Made by a program: the position numbers and the translations under genes
The notes under the pieces: model-generated
What the model saw: the letters and a program-made list of their open reading frames with translations, nothing else
Databases searched by the model: none
What the model was told of the DNA's origin: nothing
Assembly: GCA_011317545.1 (NCBI GenBank)
Contig: WUJK01000002.1
Span: 620,001 to 684,000 of the forward strand
Length of the DNA stretch: 64,000 nt
Direction of reading: 5' to 3'
DNA from: Coniella vitis
Lineage: Eukaryota > Ascomycota > Sordariomycetes > Diaporthales > Schizoparmaceae
In this document: positions 47,535 through 58,728 of the stretch, piece by piece
Layout: each line of letters starts with the position of its first letter
Numbering within the stretch: position 1 is the first letter of the stretch

Positions 47535-50278
47535 ATGGACGCCAACAATGCTCGTCGCGCTCTGGTGGACAAACTGATTGAACTCGGCACCAAAGCAACC
47601 AGGCCAGGAGCTGATGCAGCCACGCAGAAAGCAAGTCAGCAGGAATTTGATCAGCTTGTACAGGCGACGCCAACATCGGCACTGATACAAACTCTCACGT
47701 TCCTCATTCAGCCTGGACGTTTGCCGCCTCAGTTGACGGCAAAACTCCTGGAAGTATTGACACAAATAGCCTTGCGACCTGATGGTGTGCGAGCTACGGC
47801 CGAGTTTGTTTTCTCTGTCCATCCTTCAAGCACCGTGAGCTCTTCGGAGGAAGCCACTCCCCAGAAGGATGGGGCCAACATCACGCAGGAGGCCCTGAAT
47901 ATGGCTGCAAACATGATCGCACATCCTCCGGCTAGTGTCGCGCAGGACGTCTGGTACCGAACCATAGCGCCCCAGCTATACACGCTCCTAGACGGTAAAG
48001 ATGGACCTGAGCTTATGAAAGTTGCAGCATACATAATTGGTTTCGGTATTCTAGGTCGCAAACAATCTGGTGCTCTCGGTGAGTTATGGCCATCATGGAC
48101 CATTCCCAATAGCGAAGCTGACGGAACACAGGCACAGCTGGGTGGAAGGCCATTGCAGAGCCAATGCTCAAACCGATCAACCCATCACTTGGTGCTCTGC
48201 CTGGTGATGTGCTCGGTGACAATGAAGAGCTCGATGAAATTGTGGATTTGAGCAAGCCTACCGTATTGGTAACGGCAGACCGATTGGCAAAAGCCCTCCA
48301 CCGACTACAAGCCCTCCTAATCTCGCATCCTAACCCCAATTTATCGAAACGGCTTCTCCATAGCGTGATACTGCCGCTCTGGGCTCTAGGGTCTTGGCCT
48401 CATCCTTCGCCGCAGTGCTTTGACAGATATTGCCAACCCGCACAAAATCTACTTAAGATATATCTCAAGATTGCCGCTGGGCCTGAAGGCCTTCAGATAC
48501 TGATACAGGACCTCTTTTACAATGGCAACACTGATGAGAACAAACGATGGAGATATGAGTCAATCAACGCAAGTGAAATCGTTGTGACGCGACCCAGAAA
48601 CCAAATTGAAGATGCGTCTACGCGCATCGTTTGGGATGCTATTGAACCAAAGGTCAATTGCCTGATCGACCTCATCAAATCTGTTTGCTCAGAAGGAGAT
48701 ATTGCAGCAATCTTCTCCGGAATTTTCTCTGAGTGGTTCGCGACGAACAGCGGCAGCGGCAGCGTCGGCACTATTGCTATATCGACGCACTCTAGCACAG
48801 ACCGACCAGACCCTCTTATTTCCGTGATCCAGATCAATGTACTTCAGCAAATGATGGATGCATTCCCGACGCAAATCGCATCTCGCTCAGATTCACTCCT
48901 ACAACTGGTCGAACCAATTTTGAAGAAGGCCACGGACACGGTGGATGACGAGACTCTTCCAGTAGCATTGAGTCTTTTGAACATCGTCGTCACAGCACCC
49001 TCGTTCCAGAAGTCGCGAATGGATCAAGAACTCATTGAGTCGATTGAAGCTTCCTTGGCGCAACTGGGGAGCGGTCAGTCAGGCGATAGCGCAGCTACAG
49101 CTCGTAATCTAGGGTTGCTCATGAGATATCGCGACGAACTCGATGATCCCTCACAGAAAACAGCAGCCCCATCCCAACGCCAGCTGGAGGATCGGAAAAC
49201 ATACGACCTTGCGCTTTCATACATCACCCAAGCAGACTCGCCTCCGCCAGTCCGGGCCGAGGGTCTCAACCTCTTGCAGGGTCTCATCCTCCAAGACAGC
49301 CCTACACTCGACATACCCGCTACTTTAGTACTCATGGCCTCTCTCCTACAGGACGATGAAGACTACATCAACCTCAAGGTTATCAAGATCTTCACCCAGC
49401 TGGCCCACAAGCATCCCAAGACTGTCACAAAAGAATTACTCGAGCACTATGTGGACGTCAATGAAGCTTCTCTGGTCGACACCCGTCTACGGTTCGGCGA
49501 GGCACTGCTGCAAGTTATCGAACGCCTGGGCGAAACGTTTGCAGGTGATACCGCCCGTCAGGTTGCCGAAGCCCTCCTGTCAACAGCTGGGCGGCGGGGG
49601 TACAGACCCAAAACGGAAGAAAGGCAAAAGAAGGACGAGCGTCTACGACAAATGAAGCAAAAGAGGGCCGAGCAAGAATGGGGCGGCCAAGTACCCGATC
49701 TTGCAGACGACGAGACGGAACAAGACCTAGCGGATAAGGAGCTTCTCACCCAGATCGTGAGTGGATGGGATAGTAAGAGAGGCAGCGAGGATATACGCAT
49801 TCGCGCGTCTGCGCTCTCTGTCTTTGCCGTCGGCATCGAGACAAATCTTGCTGGGGTCGGTCCAACACTAGTGACTGCCGGTGTCGACTTGTCTATCAAT
49901 ATACTGACGATGGAACCTGGTGTGGAGGCTGGAATTCTACGGCGTGCGGCGGTGTTGGTCGTTCTCAGCTTTGTCCGATCGCTGCAGAAGGCCAAGGATA
50001 CAGGTCGCAAGATAGGTTTTGGCCTCACTGAAGAGAGCCAGGAGGACATCAAGAGGGTACTCAACTACATTGCCGAGACCGATAATGACGAGCTCGTGCG
50101 ACAGCATGCAAAAGACGTCGTGGAAAGCTTGAATAACTGGAAGATTGGATCCCTCATTTCCGAGACGCAGGCACCGAACTCGACCTTGTCCCGACTGGCA
50201 GGCCTTAGCGTCCATCCCGAGTCCCCCAAACTTCCTGGCCAAACAATCACAAGGCCTAGGATAGAGGAGATTGAGTAA
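47535..50278 (+). CDS. RTP1/TANGO6 HEAT-repeat protein (RNA polymerase II nuclear import)
   Basis: Two exons (47535-48078, 48132-50278) give 896 residues; the intron joins SGAL to GTAGWKAIAEPML. The protein is mostly alpha-helical and HEAT-like, with LLDGKDGPELMKVAAYIIGFGIL near the junction and a central QADSPPPVRAEGLNLLQGLI repeat. The C-terminal third holds the RTP1_C1-like block (LVLMASLLQDDEDYINLKVIKIF) and the RTP1_C2-like block (IRIRASALSVFAVGIET...GILRRAAVLVVLSFVRSL). A charged KKDERLRQMKQKRAEQEW linker separates them. Yeast Rtp1 helps carry RNA polymerase II into the nucleus; the animal counterpart is TANGO6. The assignment rests on remembered block patterns, so the family is likely but not certain. 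It is divergent from Dbr1 across a long gap. Confidence 0.82.
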
Positions 50279-50869
50279 TATTTGAAAAGTGGTTCATTCT
50301 CATCGGCATCGCTGAATCGAATCTCATTGCAGCATTCTCACAGCTGCGGGTGTCTGTCTGACACTAAAATGAACGCTCCCACATAAGCCCTCAGGTGACG
50401 GAGTCAATCTGTAGAACCATATCCGCAAGGTTAACAGCAATCCATATCGTTGATCTATGACCACTTGTTTAACCCCGTGGACCGATGGGTTGGACAGTTC
50501 ATGGCGTCGTTGATGTGGTAACTCCTTCGTTGACAGGGGATACCTTTGCAATATGTACAAAAGAAATTAAACAAAACAATGGCCTCCTTCGTGCGTGGTC
50601 AGCATCAGCCTAATCTGTCTTCCCGTCTTTTTTCAGAGTCCCCCGTATGATCATCATCATCATCATTATTGCTACCCCATGTCCTCGGTCTGTAGCGTGC
50701 AATTTGCGCCTAGGCCACATCATCACATCTTCCAGCTCATAGAGTCGACCAATCAAATTCATTGAGGCAAGGAGGATTTACTATCAGGAATCAAACTCGT
50801 TAGCTTTTTATGTTTCACTCTCTCTCTTCTGCCCACTTCTTAACAAGTCGACAGCGTCATCACCAACCC
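50279..50869. other. Intergenic between convergent RTP1 and secreted-peptide genes
   Basis: No gene is seen. An ATC trinucleotide run lies near 50648-50668. It should contain both 3' UTRs. Confidence 0.5.
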
Positions 50870-51177
50870 TCAGAAAGCGCCACGCCAATAAAGAAACACC
50901 TAAAAAGATATTCAACCAGGAACCAAGTTTTGCTGACACTTACAGTACATTGCGCAACCTCGCCATCAGTGCAGCCACAGTCAGGGTAGCAAGGCGCCGG
51001 GTCCACCACACCCGTCTCACAGTAGCAGTTGAGGCCGTCGGTGCAGCCACAGTCGGGCCAGCAGGGGCAAAAGGTGGCGTCTTGGCGACGGGCGAGTTCC
51101 TGGAGGGAGGGGGCACCTCCTGTGGCACCCACGGTGACGCTGGCAAATGCGGCGATGAGGAAGGTAGAGAAACGCAT
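50870..51177 (-). CDS. Small secreted cysteine-repeat protein (unknown function)
   Basis: Exon 1 (50944-51177) codes 78 residues beginning MRFSTFLIAAFASVTVGA, a clear signal peptide. It is followed by a short pro-segment ending LARR, a Kex2-like site. The predicted mature part holds two copies of a PDCGCTDG module: CPCWPDCGCTDGLNCYC and then PCYPDCGCTDGEVAQC. That gives ten cysteines within about 45 residues. A standard donor (GTAAGT) follows Cys-Thr. Taking the acceptor at 50900 adds a nine-residue end (exon 2, 50870-50899); a second acceptor near 50839 would give a different short tail, so the C-terminus is uncertain. The start is chosen at the Met directly before the hydrophobic core. I do not recognise the family. 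Size, secretion and cysteine content fit the broad class of small secreted proteins, but no role should be assumed. Confidence 0.75.
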
Positions 51178-53180
51178 CTTGGTACTTTTTTTCTTGTTGT
51201 TTGTCGCGGGTAGGAAGTGCAATTAGGGAGGCGTTTGTAATTGTGCTGGTCAATTCTGAAGATAGAGTATAGGATATGGGTATGGATATAGAAGACAGAA
51301 TCGCCGGTTAGCAGCGCCAAAGCTCTCTTTATATATTTCTTCCTATCTTGTTATTTGACTCCAAATTTGCTTCTCCATCATGTGTCTTTTTGTCGTCGTT
51401 CTCGGACCAGCGTTCCCACAAGTCTCGGCCATTCTGTTCTAGGTATCGTATTAGCTGTGCTCGATGATGGCTGAATATCTAGGCATCCATTACTCCACCG
51501 TATAAATTCACAAGCACCATTAGCCGGGGGCCAGCATCCGCAACTTACTCGGCCACGGTATAAGACTCATGGAACACTTACTAGTACATGCAGGTGTGAT
51601 CCTAAGAGGATTCAGCCATGCAGGCGCTCGTCATTACTGTTCGGTTTCTCTGTGTATTTCCGCTCCTTAGGCATCGTGATTACCTCGACAGTATCTGTTC
51701 TCCTCGGACTTCGGGTCAAGTGAGTGCAGTCTGCGGACAATTCAGGATTGCCACGCTCGAAGATAAAGAAGTGCAGAGTTTGCTGGAAGAAGGGAGAGAA
51801 ATGACATCAGGATATTTGCGACATGGTTTTCTGGATCAAATAAAAATAAGCTTGTTTTGGTGAATTATATGTATCCTCGGTCTGTAAACACGCTTATGCA
51901 TCTGCTTTGGTGTTGTGTTCCAGTGCCCACCCACGATGCGAGGCTTTACTGATATGCGAGCAGGCCGCAAGAACTACAACGGATCATAACCCCACAACAA
52001 CATTTCACAACACCAGGGATTAGAGAGATAAACCTTCATTACCCCAGTCAGTTCATGCCTTCCAAAGAGCCACTTTACTACGCTGGTCTCTGCGGCTCTC
52101 AAGAGTATACAATGCGAGTCGGAGCCTCAGCCCCGGACTCAAATCCCACTCGGCATATCCTTTCCTATTCCAGTAATTATGTCGGAAGTCGGCAATACGG
52201 CAACTTTGGGTTTTTCTTCTTCTTGGCCTTTGTATATATGCATACAAAAGGCCTATCTTTTCTTGAACATCAAGTTTCGGGACCGAGCAAAATGGGGTGG
52301 CCTCGTAAGCAGTTGCCTGGCAGGGCACGACACATACGTGTCGTCCGCTAAAGCGTAACCCAAAAGTCCCCCCTTAAGATAGTGGGGACTCCATCGCATG
52401 GAGGTTAGTGCACGCAGGGCTGCACTATTTAGAGATTTGGCCCACACAGCAGCTTTCGCAGCCTGGCTTTATGTGCAGTATGCCAGACACGTTTTATGTG
52501 AGCGCATATGGTAATCAAATAATGTGACTTGTAATTATGCTACTGGAACATTGCAAAAGGCAACGTAGTTAGTTAGTTATAGACCAAGGACTGCAACGAT
52601 GCGATTGCCGGGCTCGAGCCAGCCCAGTTGAGCAGAGGATTCATTGTACATTGATAAATCTGCCAACGACCCTCACTGCTATTTTCTTTGTTTCATTGCA
52701 AGAGCTGTCAAGTCATGCATCGCTTCTTGTGAGGATGACAAACTAAGACAGAGGGTTTTCTGCGCGGATACTGTCGACTTTCTCAAGCAACTGGAGAGGC
52801 TACGAATTCAGCATGCAGGAGGTCCTCTGCCAGAAAGAGAAGAAGGAAAGAAAAGATAAGAAAAAAACAAAAAAAAAAAGAGAGAAGCCCGCTTTGAAGC
52901 CCGTGTTACACGGTAGGCACATCAACCGCGGCGCAGTGCCGTTATTGAATGCGATAGCAGTGAGCGGTGGTGTTTTTGGTGTTGCCTGGGAAACGAGTGA
53001 AAGCAGGGCTTATCTCGGGGTTAGGGTTTCCATCCTTTGTCAATACGAAAAGGGAAAGGCACTCAACGCGTTTCACTGTGGCCCAGACGCGTCGTTAGCG
53101 ACGTAAGTTCGGGACCTCCAACACCAACTACACCAACTTGATTCACCCACCTACGGCACAAGAATGACCCAAAGTTGCCA
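51178..53180. other. Intergenic region (2.0 kb) upstream of the AT-hook gene
   Basis: No gene is recognised. It holds the TATA box of the secreted-peptide gene, a small inverted repeat at 52365-52390, and a purine-rich A-tract at 52845-52880. Confidence 0.5.
51328..51335 (-). promoter_or_regulatory. TATA box of the secreted-peptide gene
   Basis: The minus strand reads TATATAAA about 150 bp before the ATG at 51177, a plausible distance for a filamentous fungus with a short leader. Confidence 0.4.
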
Positions 53181-55811
53181 ATGACGTGCGAAAGGAGAGT
53201 CATTTATGACTCTGAAGATGATGATGGAGAAGAGGGGTTCAGCCTCCCTAACAGCCCCTCCAGGGCTTCAATAACAGAGAGGGATAACAACGCCCGCAAT
53301 GACGGTGGCGATGGCGAATCAACGAGGACGATAAACGATGACAAGGACAATCCCAATGTGGGATCCACCAGCGATGCGCGATCGACAGACCCAGAGTTCT
53401 TTAGGCAGCTTTATGAGAGTGCGCAAAGGACACCGGTCACAGACGTCATCATTCCAGACACGGCACCACAGCATCACATCCGACCCGGCCAGACCTCTTC
53501 AGACAGGAGAGAGAAAGCCTCGTCGTCAATTACAGACCCTCCGTCCACACGGACAAAGAGGATAGCTATGGCTCAAATGCGGTCGGAGAACAGGCAACTG
53601 GACGATTGCACGCAAATCACTACGCCAGCTGCGCCAGTATCCGGGCAAAGAGACATTTACGAATTCACGCTCAGTGATGAAGAGCTTCCACGCGCAAACA
53701 GTATCTTTGCGCCCAGGAAAAGGTTGGAAGGCGAGAAGAAGAACAAGAAGCGGAAGCGCGCCTTTCTAGAAGACGCCATCCTCGACTCCAGCTCACCGCA
53801 CATCCAAAGTGCGCAGCGAGCCACTGACGGTCAGCGGCACTCGAAACCCGAGAGCAAGGGACGCGAAACCTTGTGGCAAACCAACCAGAGCCAAGGCTTG
53901 GAAGATGTCGATCTGCTACGGGTTACTCCCGCCAGCTCAGGTTCGAGAGAAGACGCCTCCCACATCGCACACACTGCGCTCCCTTTGTTGCAGTCCAGCA
54001 GCAAAGAACCATCGTCAGCCTCATTCGTCATTGCCCCACCAAGCCGCCTTACAGCGAGCCAGAAGCGAGAGTACCTGCGTCTAAGCGACATCTCCGAAAC
54101 TGAGAGAGAGTCTCAGTATGAGCCGCCCTCACTCCCGCCACCAAAGCCACCCTCGGGTGATTGCCTTTCCCCCAATACGGAGCCGTCCTTTGAGTCTACA
54201 ATTCCGGATCCTGACCACTTGCTTGCAGGTCAATTGCCTGGTGTGAATTCATTTGGTGAATTGCCAACTTCTTGTGCAAGCGGGCCACGACCGGATGTAC
54301 TACAAACAGATCGAAGTGATCCTCCTTTCCAGCACGATGGTGATGCGGAGCAGTGGCAGCCGCCATCGTCTCCAGACATCCTGAATGCGGATCTTCCCTC
54401 GGCATCCACTCGCAAACTAAAACGAAAGCGACGTGCAGATGCAGGACAAAGCCATACAGAATGTGAGGACTGGGACTCGGATGATATTGGATATGGTCGC
54501 GAGCAATATGTACCAAGGCCAAGCCGCCGCAGGTCAGGTGTTGAGCCTAGTCCCGACGATAGTGGTGCAACAGGGGCGAATGCTACCAGCAGCGCAGCGA
54601 AACGGCAAAAGCAACAAGCCACCATCGAATCAAGGCAGAATCACGACTCTGATTCCCAAGAGTTGCATCGCCACCCGCAGCGACCCGTGTCACGGCACAA
54701 GAGGAGCAGGCGCACTGGCGTAATCGAGGAGGACGAAGATGAAGATCAACAAGACACCTCGTCCATGCCTGACACGTGCCCTCCTGACAGTTTTCTCATG
54801 AAAAATGATATCACAACAGAGCCACTTCTGTCATCGCCTCGGCACGAGCCACAAGACGGGCCGTCCAACGACCTTGAGGGACTTGATGCAAACTTCCTCG
54901 CAGCTCTTCCTGAAGACATTCGTCAGGAAGTCATTGCAGATCATCTTGCTCAACAGTCTGCTCGGCGCTCGCAAACTACACGGACTAGAAACCGTCGTCG
55001 GCTTGTGGAAATGCCGAATGAGCAGCAACCTCTGTCCACACATGCTCCTCAGACACAGAAGCGTGGGCGGAGGAAGAAGAAGGAGCAGGAACAAGGGAGT
55101 GACAATGAGGCACCCATCACTGCACCTGAATCAGAAGCAACCATGGTACCCGAGGATGCAGTCCGAACAAAGAGGAAAAGAGGCCGCCCTAGGAAAGCCG
55201 AGGCTGTCCAGCTGACCGATAGTGGTCCCGATGCAAGTCTATATGCGACAACGGCAGCTGGAAACGTTGCGTCTGCACTGGGTGCCCACGCCGAAGATGA
55301 TGCAATGAAGAGTCTAGCTGGTGAGGCTGTAATAGGCAACGCGGAAGCAGAACCAAAAGCCCCTGCAAAGAGAGGTCGCAAACGAAAGATGGTGAAAGAA
55401 ACGGCCCCCACAACTCGTGCAACGCAACCAGGACAAGAGGAAGAGGATAGCCCGCAGGATCCTTTAGCTATGGTCGAGTCCAGAGACGCGGAGACTCCCA
55501 ATGACGAGCATGCAGAGGTTGTCAATCAACGTGAGCCCTTGCAAGACATAAGTAACAGCGTGGCTCAGAGCGGATCACAAGGGGCCCTGGAGAGCCTGGA
55601 CGGTGACAAGCAGCAGCGCCATGAACAAGGAGACGCCGTGGCTGTTGGGCCAACCACGGCGGCGGACCCAACGCCAAGATCTGCCCTCAAGATGGCGGCT
55701 GGTGGCGGAGGGCTACCTACAGGTGGCAAGGCGCCTCCTCCTCCTCCGCTGAGAGTTGGGCTGAGCAAGAAGTCGAGGATAGCGCCGCTACTCAAGGTGA
55801 TTCGCAAGTAA
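53181..55811 (+). CDS. Disordered nuclear protein with AT-hooks and a ubiquitin-binding-like motif
   Basis: A single exon encodes 876 residues from the ATG at 53181, the first in this frame. The N-terminus begins MTCERRVIYDSEDDD. Nearly all of the protein is polar and low in hydrophobics (Ser, Asp, Glu, Arg, Pro), so it should be disordered. Basic clusters such as KKNKKRKR suggest nuclear import. Near residues 567-588 is a compact hydrophobic island, LDANFLAALPEDIRQEV, which resembles the UBM-type motif of HUWE1/Tom1 ligases and Y-family polymerases. After it come AT-hook-like motifs: KRGRRKKK, KRKRGRPRK and KRGRKRK. Together these suggest a chromatin-associated protein able to recognise ubiquitin. 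I do not recognise an orthologue; a DNA-repair scaffold or a transcription cofactor are possible readings. The gene lacks introns despite its length. Confidence 0.8.
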   Translation: MTCERRVIYDSEDDDGEEGFSLPNSPSRASITERDNNARNDGGDGESTRTINDDKDNPNVGSTSDARSTDPEFFRQLYESAQRTPVTDVIIPDTAPQHHIRPGQTSSDRREKASSSITDPPSTRTKRIAMAQMRSENRQLDDCTQITTPAAPVSGQRDIYEFTLSDEELPRANSIFAPRKRLEGEKKNKKRKRAFLEDAILDSSSPHIQSAQRATDGQRHSKPESKGRETLWQTNQSQGLEDVDLLRVTPASSGSREDASHIAHTALPLLQSSSKEPSSASFVIAPPSRLTASQKREYLRLSDISETERESQYEPPSLPPPKPPSGDCLSPNTEPSFESTIPDPDHLLAGQLPGVNSFGELPTSCASGPRPDVLQTDRSDPPFQHDGDAEQWQPPSSPDILNADLPSASTRKLKRKRRADAGQSHTECEDWDSDDIGYGREQYVPRPSRRRSGVEPSPDDSGATGANATSSAAKRQKQQATIESRQNHDSDSQELHRHPQRPVSRHKRSRRTGVIEEDEDEDQQDTSSMPDTCPPDSFLMKNDITTEPLLSSPRHEPQDGPSNDLEGLDANFLAALPEDIRQEVIADHLAQQSARRSQTTRTRNRRRLVEMPNEQQPLSTHAPQTQKRGRRKKKEQEQGSDNEAPITAPESEATMVPEDAVRTKRKRGRPRKAEAVQLTDSGPDASLYATTAAGNVASALGAHAEDDAMKSLAGEAVIGNAEAEPKAPAKRGRKRKMVKETAPTTRATQPGQEEEDSPQDPLAMVESRDAETPNDEHAEVVNQREPLQDISNSVAQSGSQGALESLDGDKQQRHEQGDAVAVGPTTAADPTPRSALKMAAGGGGLPTGGKAPPPPPLRVGLSKKSRIAPLLKVIRK

Positions 55812-56808
55812 TAAAGCAGCGTACTATGCATGTACATAGCAGGCCTGGTAGTGTAGCCGGTCTCCCGGGTCGTGGCAGGTCAATCTTGCCGGTCCCAATG
55901 TAGCCAAAAGCCGGGCCTGCACTGGCGCATAACCGGATCCCAAGGTGCATATCGCATCTCTCTTATAGATATTCAGCCCGTCACAATCTAACGTTACTCG
56001 GCCGATATCTTGAAAATATTTAGCACACGTACTAGGTAATTACTACTTTGTATATACTCTCTGGGTATTTGATTTTTTTTTTTTTCTCATCAACGTAGCG
56101 TCGCGCGGAAGAAAGGACAAAAGGGGCCCTTGATTGGGTGATTAAAGACTGCCAATCATGGGGCCTGTGTTTGTATAGGGGCTGCAGTGACTGCAGTGGG
56201 AAAAGCCAGACAGCGCAGCAGCCAACGCAGCTCTGCAACTGCACTGCAACTCAAAGCCTGGGCTGCGCTTGGCTTGCTGCAAGGCACAGCCGTGTCAGGT
56301 GTCGTCACAAGGAGCTGCAGCGGGTGCAGCCGCCAAAGAAATAGAGGGGTGTCCCCCAGCCCACCGGGCTGCAAGGACCCTGTGTCCAAGTACGGGTGCC
56401 CCTCAGTGGTGGGGGAAATTTTCGACTTTTATGGCGCCGGCACGGGGCCGAAGCCGGCGGACCTCCTTCGCGCGCTAATTGTGTGTGACTGAGTAAGAGT
56501 AACTTTACTGGCCCCTGGAGTGCCTAGCTACCGAGGAAGTGAGTGACAAGACTTACTGTGTATTACGGTGCCGCTGGGAGTACTTGTACCCATGGAGTCA
56601 GGCCTGCTGTGGCCTGTCGCGGCGGGGCATCGTCACTTGTCCTTCCCTCCTTCTCCTCGCCCTCCTTCCACACCGCCCTCGTCCATTTCCGTTTCCAGCC
56701 CGCACTCTCCGCCAAATCTCGAGTCTTGCAACGAGCGACTATTTTGCGCATTGCCCAGAGCCCCGCTCATCTTTTGCAGACAAACAGATAGACAGACCGA
56801 CCTCAACA
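55812..56808. other. Intergenic upstream of threonine synthase
   Basis: No gene is recognised. It includes a T-run at 56070-56087, a CTGCA-rich stretch (56180-56330), a CATAGTA heptamer at 55822, and a CT-rich leader from about 56638 leading to the threonine synthase start. Confidence 0.5.
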
Positions 56809-58728
56809 ATGTCCAACGGTCAAGAAGCCAACGGCGCCTCCAATGGCACCCACACGCCCTCGCAGCGCTACCTGAGCACCCGCGGTGAAGACAACGATGT
56901 ACGCTTTGCTGGCCCTCTATTTTTCTTTTCTTGTTCTTCTTGTTGTTGTTCTTGTTGTTGTTCTTGTTGTTGTTATTGGCGACCTTGATTTTCGCACTCA
57001 GGCTAATCACAGACCCTCTTTCCTCCCTGCAACAGCTGTCCTTCGAGGAGGTCGTGCTCAAGGGCCTCGCCACCGACGGCGGCCTCTACATCCCCGAGGA
57101 GATCCCCTCCGCCGTCGACTGGCAGAGCTGGAAGGACCTGTCCTTTTCCGAGCTTGCTTTCAACATTCTGTCCCTGTACATCTCGCCCGCCGAGATACCC
57201 TCGCAAGACCTCAAGGACATCATCAACAAGAGTTACGCGACTTTCCGCCACGAGGATGTCACCCCCTTGCACCACCTGCAGGACAACCTGTACCTGCTCG
57301 AGCTCTTCCACGGCCCGACCTTTGCCTTCAAGGATGTCGCACTGCAGTTCCTGGGCAATCTGTTTGAGTACTTCTTGACGCGGAGGAACACGGGCAAGGT
57401 TGGACGAGGTAAGCGTTCCCTGTCCTCAGGATACAAGATGCTGGAGCACACAGAAATAAGCACAAAAAAAGGAGCGAGGAGCGAACCAGTCGAGTGCTGA
57501 CAAGACAGCAGACAGGCATCACTTGACCGTCGTGGGCGCAACCTCTGGTGACACGGGTAGCGCCGCCATCTACGGCCTGCGCGGCAAAAAGGACGTCTCC
57601 GTTTTCATCCTGCACCCCAAGGGCCGCGTGAGCGCCATCCAAGAGGCGCAAATGACCACAGTCCTCGACAAGAACGTGCACAACCTCGCCGTGACGGGCA
57701 CCTTTGACGATTGCCAGGACATAGTCAAGGCCCTTTTCGCCGACCCAGACATCAACTCGACGCTCAAGCTCGGCGCCGTCAACTCCATCAACTGGGCCCG
57801 CATCCTCGCCCAGATCGTCTACTACTTCCACGCTTATTTCCTCCTCGCCAAGGACCCCTCCTCCCCCATCTCCCTCGGCGACAAGATCCGCTTTGTCGTT
57901 CCCACGGGCAACTTTGGCGATATTCTCGCCGGCTACTTTGCGCGCCGCATGGGTCTGCCCGTTGACAAGCTCGTCATTGCCACCAACGAAAACGACATTC
58001 TCTACCGTTTCTGGAAGACGGGCCGCTACGACAAGAAGCCCGCCCATGGACCCGAGGCAGAGGGTGGTCTCGCCGCCGATGGCGTCAAGGCCGACGAGAG
58101 CGGCGTCAAGGGCACCCTCAGCCCGGCCATGGACATTCTCGTCTCGAGCAACTTTGAGCGCCTCCTCTGGTTCCTTGCCTACGAATTCGCCGCCGAGGCC
58201 GGCATGGACGATGAGTGGAACAAGAAGCAAGCCGGCCAGGAAGTCGCGTCGTGGCTCAAAGACCTCAAGACCAACGGCGGCTTTGGCGTCTACAAGGCCG
58301 TGCACATGAGCGCCGAGCGCGACTTTGAGAGCGAGCGCGTCGACGACAGGCAGACCGTTGCGACCATCAAGGACTTTTACAACCGCTTGGGCTACATTCT
58401 CGACCCGCACACGGCCGTTGGCGTTGCAGCCTCACTGCGCAGTATCAACCGCTCGCCCAAGGAGACGGTGCACGTGTCGTTGAGCACGGCACACCCCGCC
58501 AAGTTTGCGAATGCCGTCGACAAGGCGCTCGCAGGCAGCGAGGGCTACGACTTTGAGCAAAAAGTGCTGCCGGCCGAGTTTGTGGGCATGGACCAGCGCG
58601 AGCGGAGAGTGGCGTTTGTGGAGAACAGCTGGGAGGCTGTGCGGGCGCTTGTCAAGAAGCAGGTTGAGGAGGAGCTGCAGGCCGAGGAAGCGGCTGCCCA
58701 GGCGGAGATTGAAGCGGATAAGGAGTAG
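56809..58728 (+). CDS. thrC: Threonine synthase (PLP-dependent)
   Basis: Three exons (56809-56898, 57036-57408, 57512-58728) give 559 residues. The last acceptor is the AG at 57510-57511, which yields GRDRHHLTVVGATSGDTGSAA. Family hallmarks are RYLSTRGEDND, SFEEVVLKGLATDGGLYIPE, and the PLP lysine, Lys129, in GPTFAFKDVALQFLG. The phosphate-binding loop is GATSGDTGSAA, and FVVPTGNFGDILAGYFARRMG follows. It converts O-phosphohomoserine to threonine and phosphate, the last step of the aspartate-family pathway, in the cytosol. Length and domain order fit the fungal/bacterial-type enzyme (yeast Thr4), with a slightly longer Ala/Glu-rich C-terminus. The first intron is flanked by a (TTG/TTC)-rich tract. 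The standard fungal name would follow THR4. Confidence 0.96.

Noticed and set aside
52365..52390. Hairpin AGTCCCC...GGGGACT
   Set aside because: Only a 7-bp stem with a 12-nt loop in unremarkable intergenic DNA; expected by chance at this scale.
57328..58410. 360-codon minus-strand frame
   Set aside because: Antisense to threonine synthase; no motifs.
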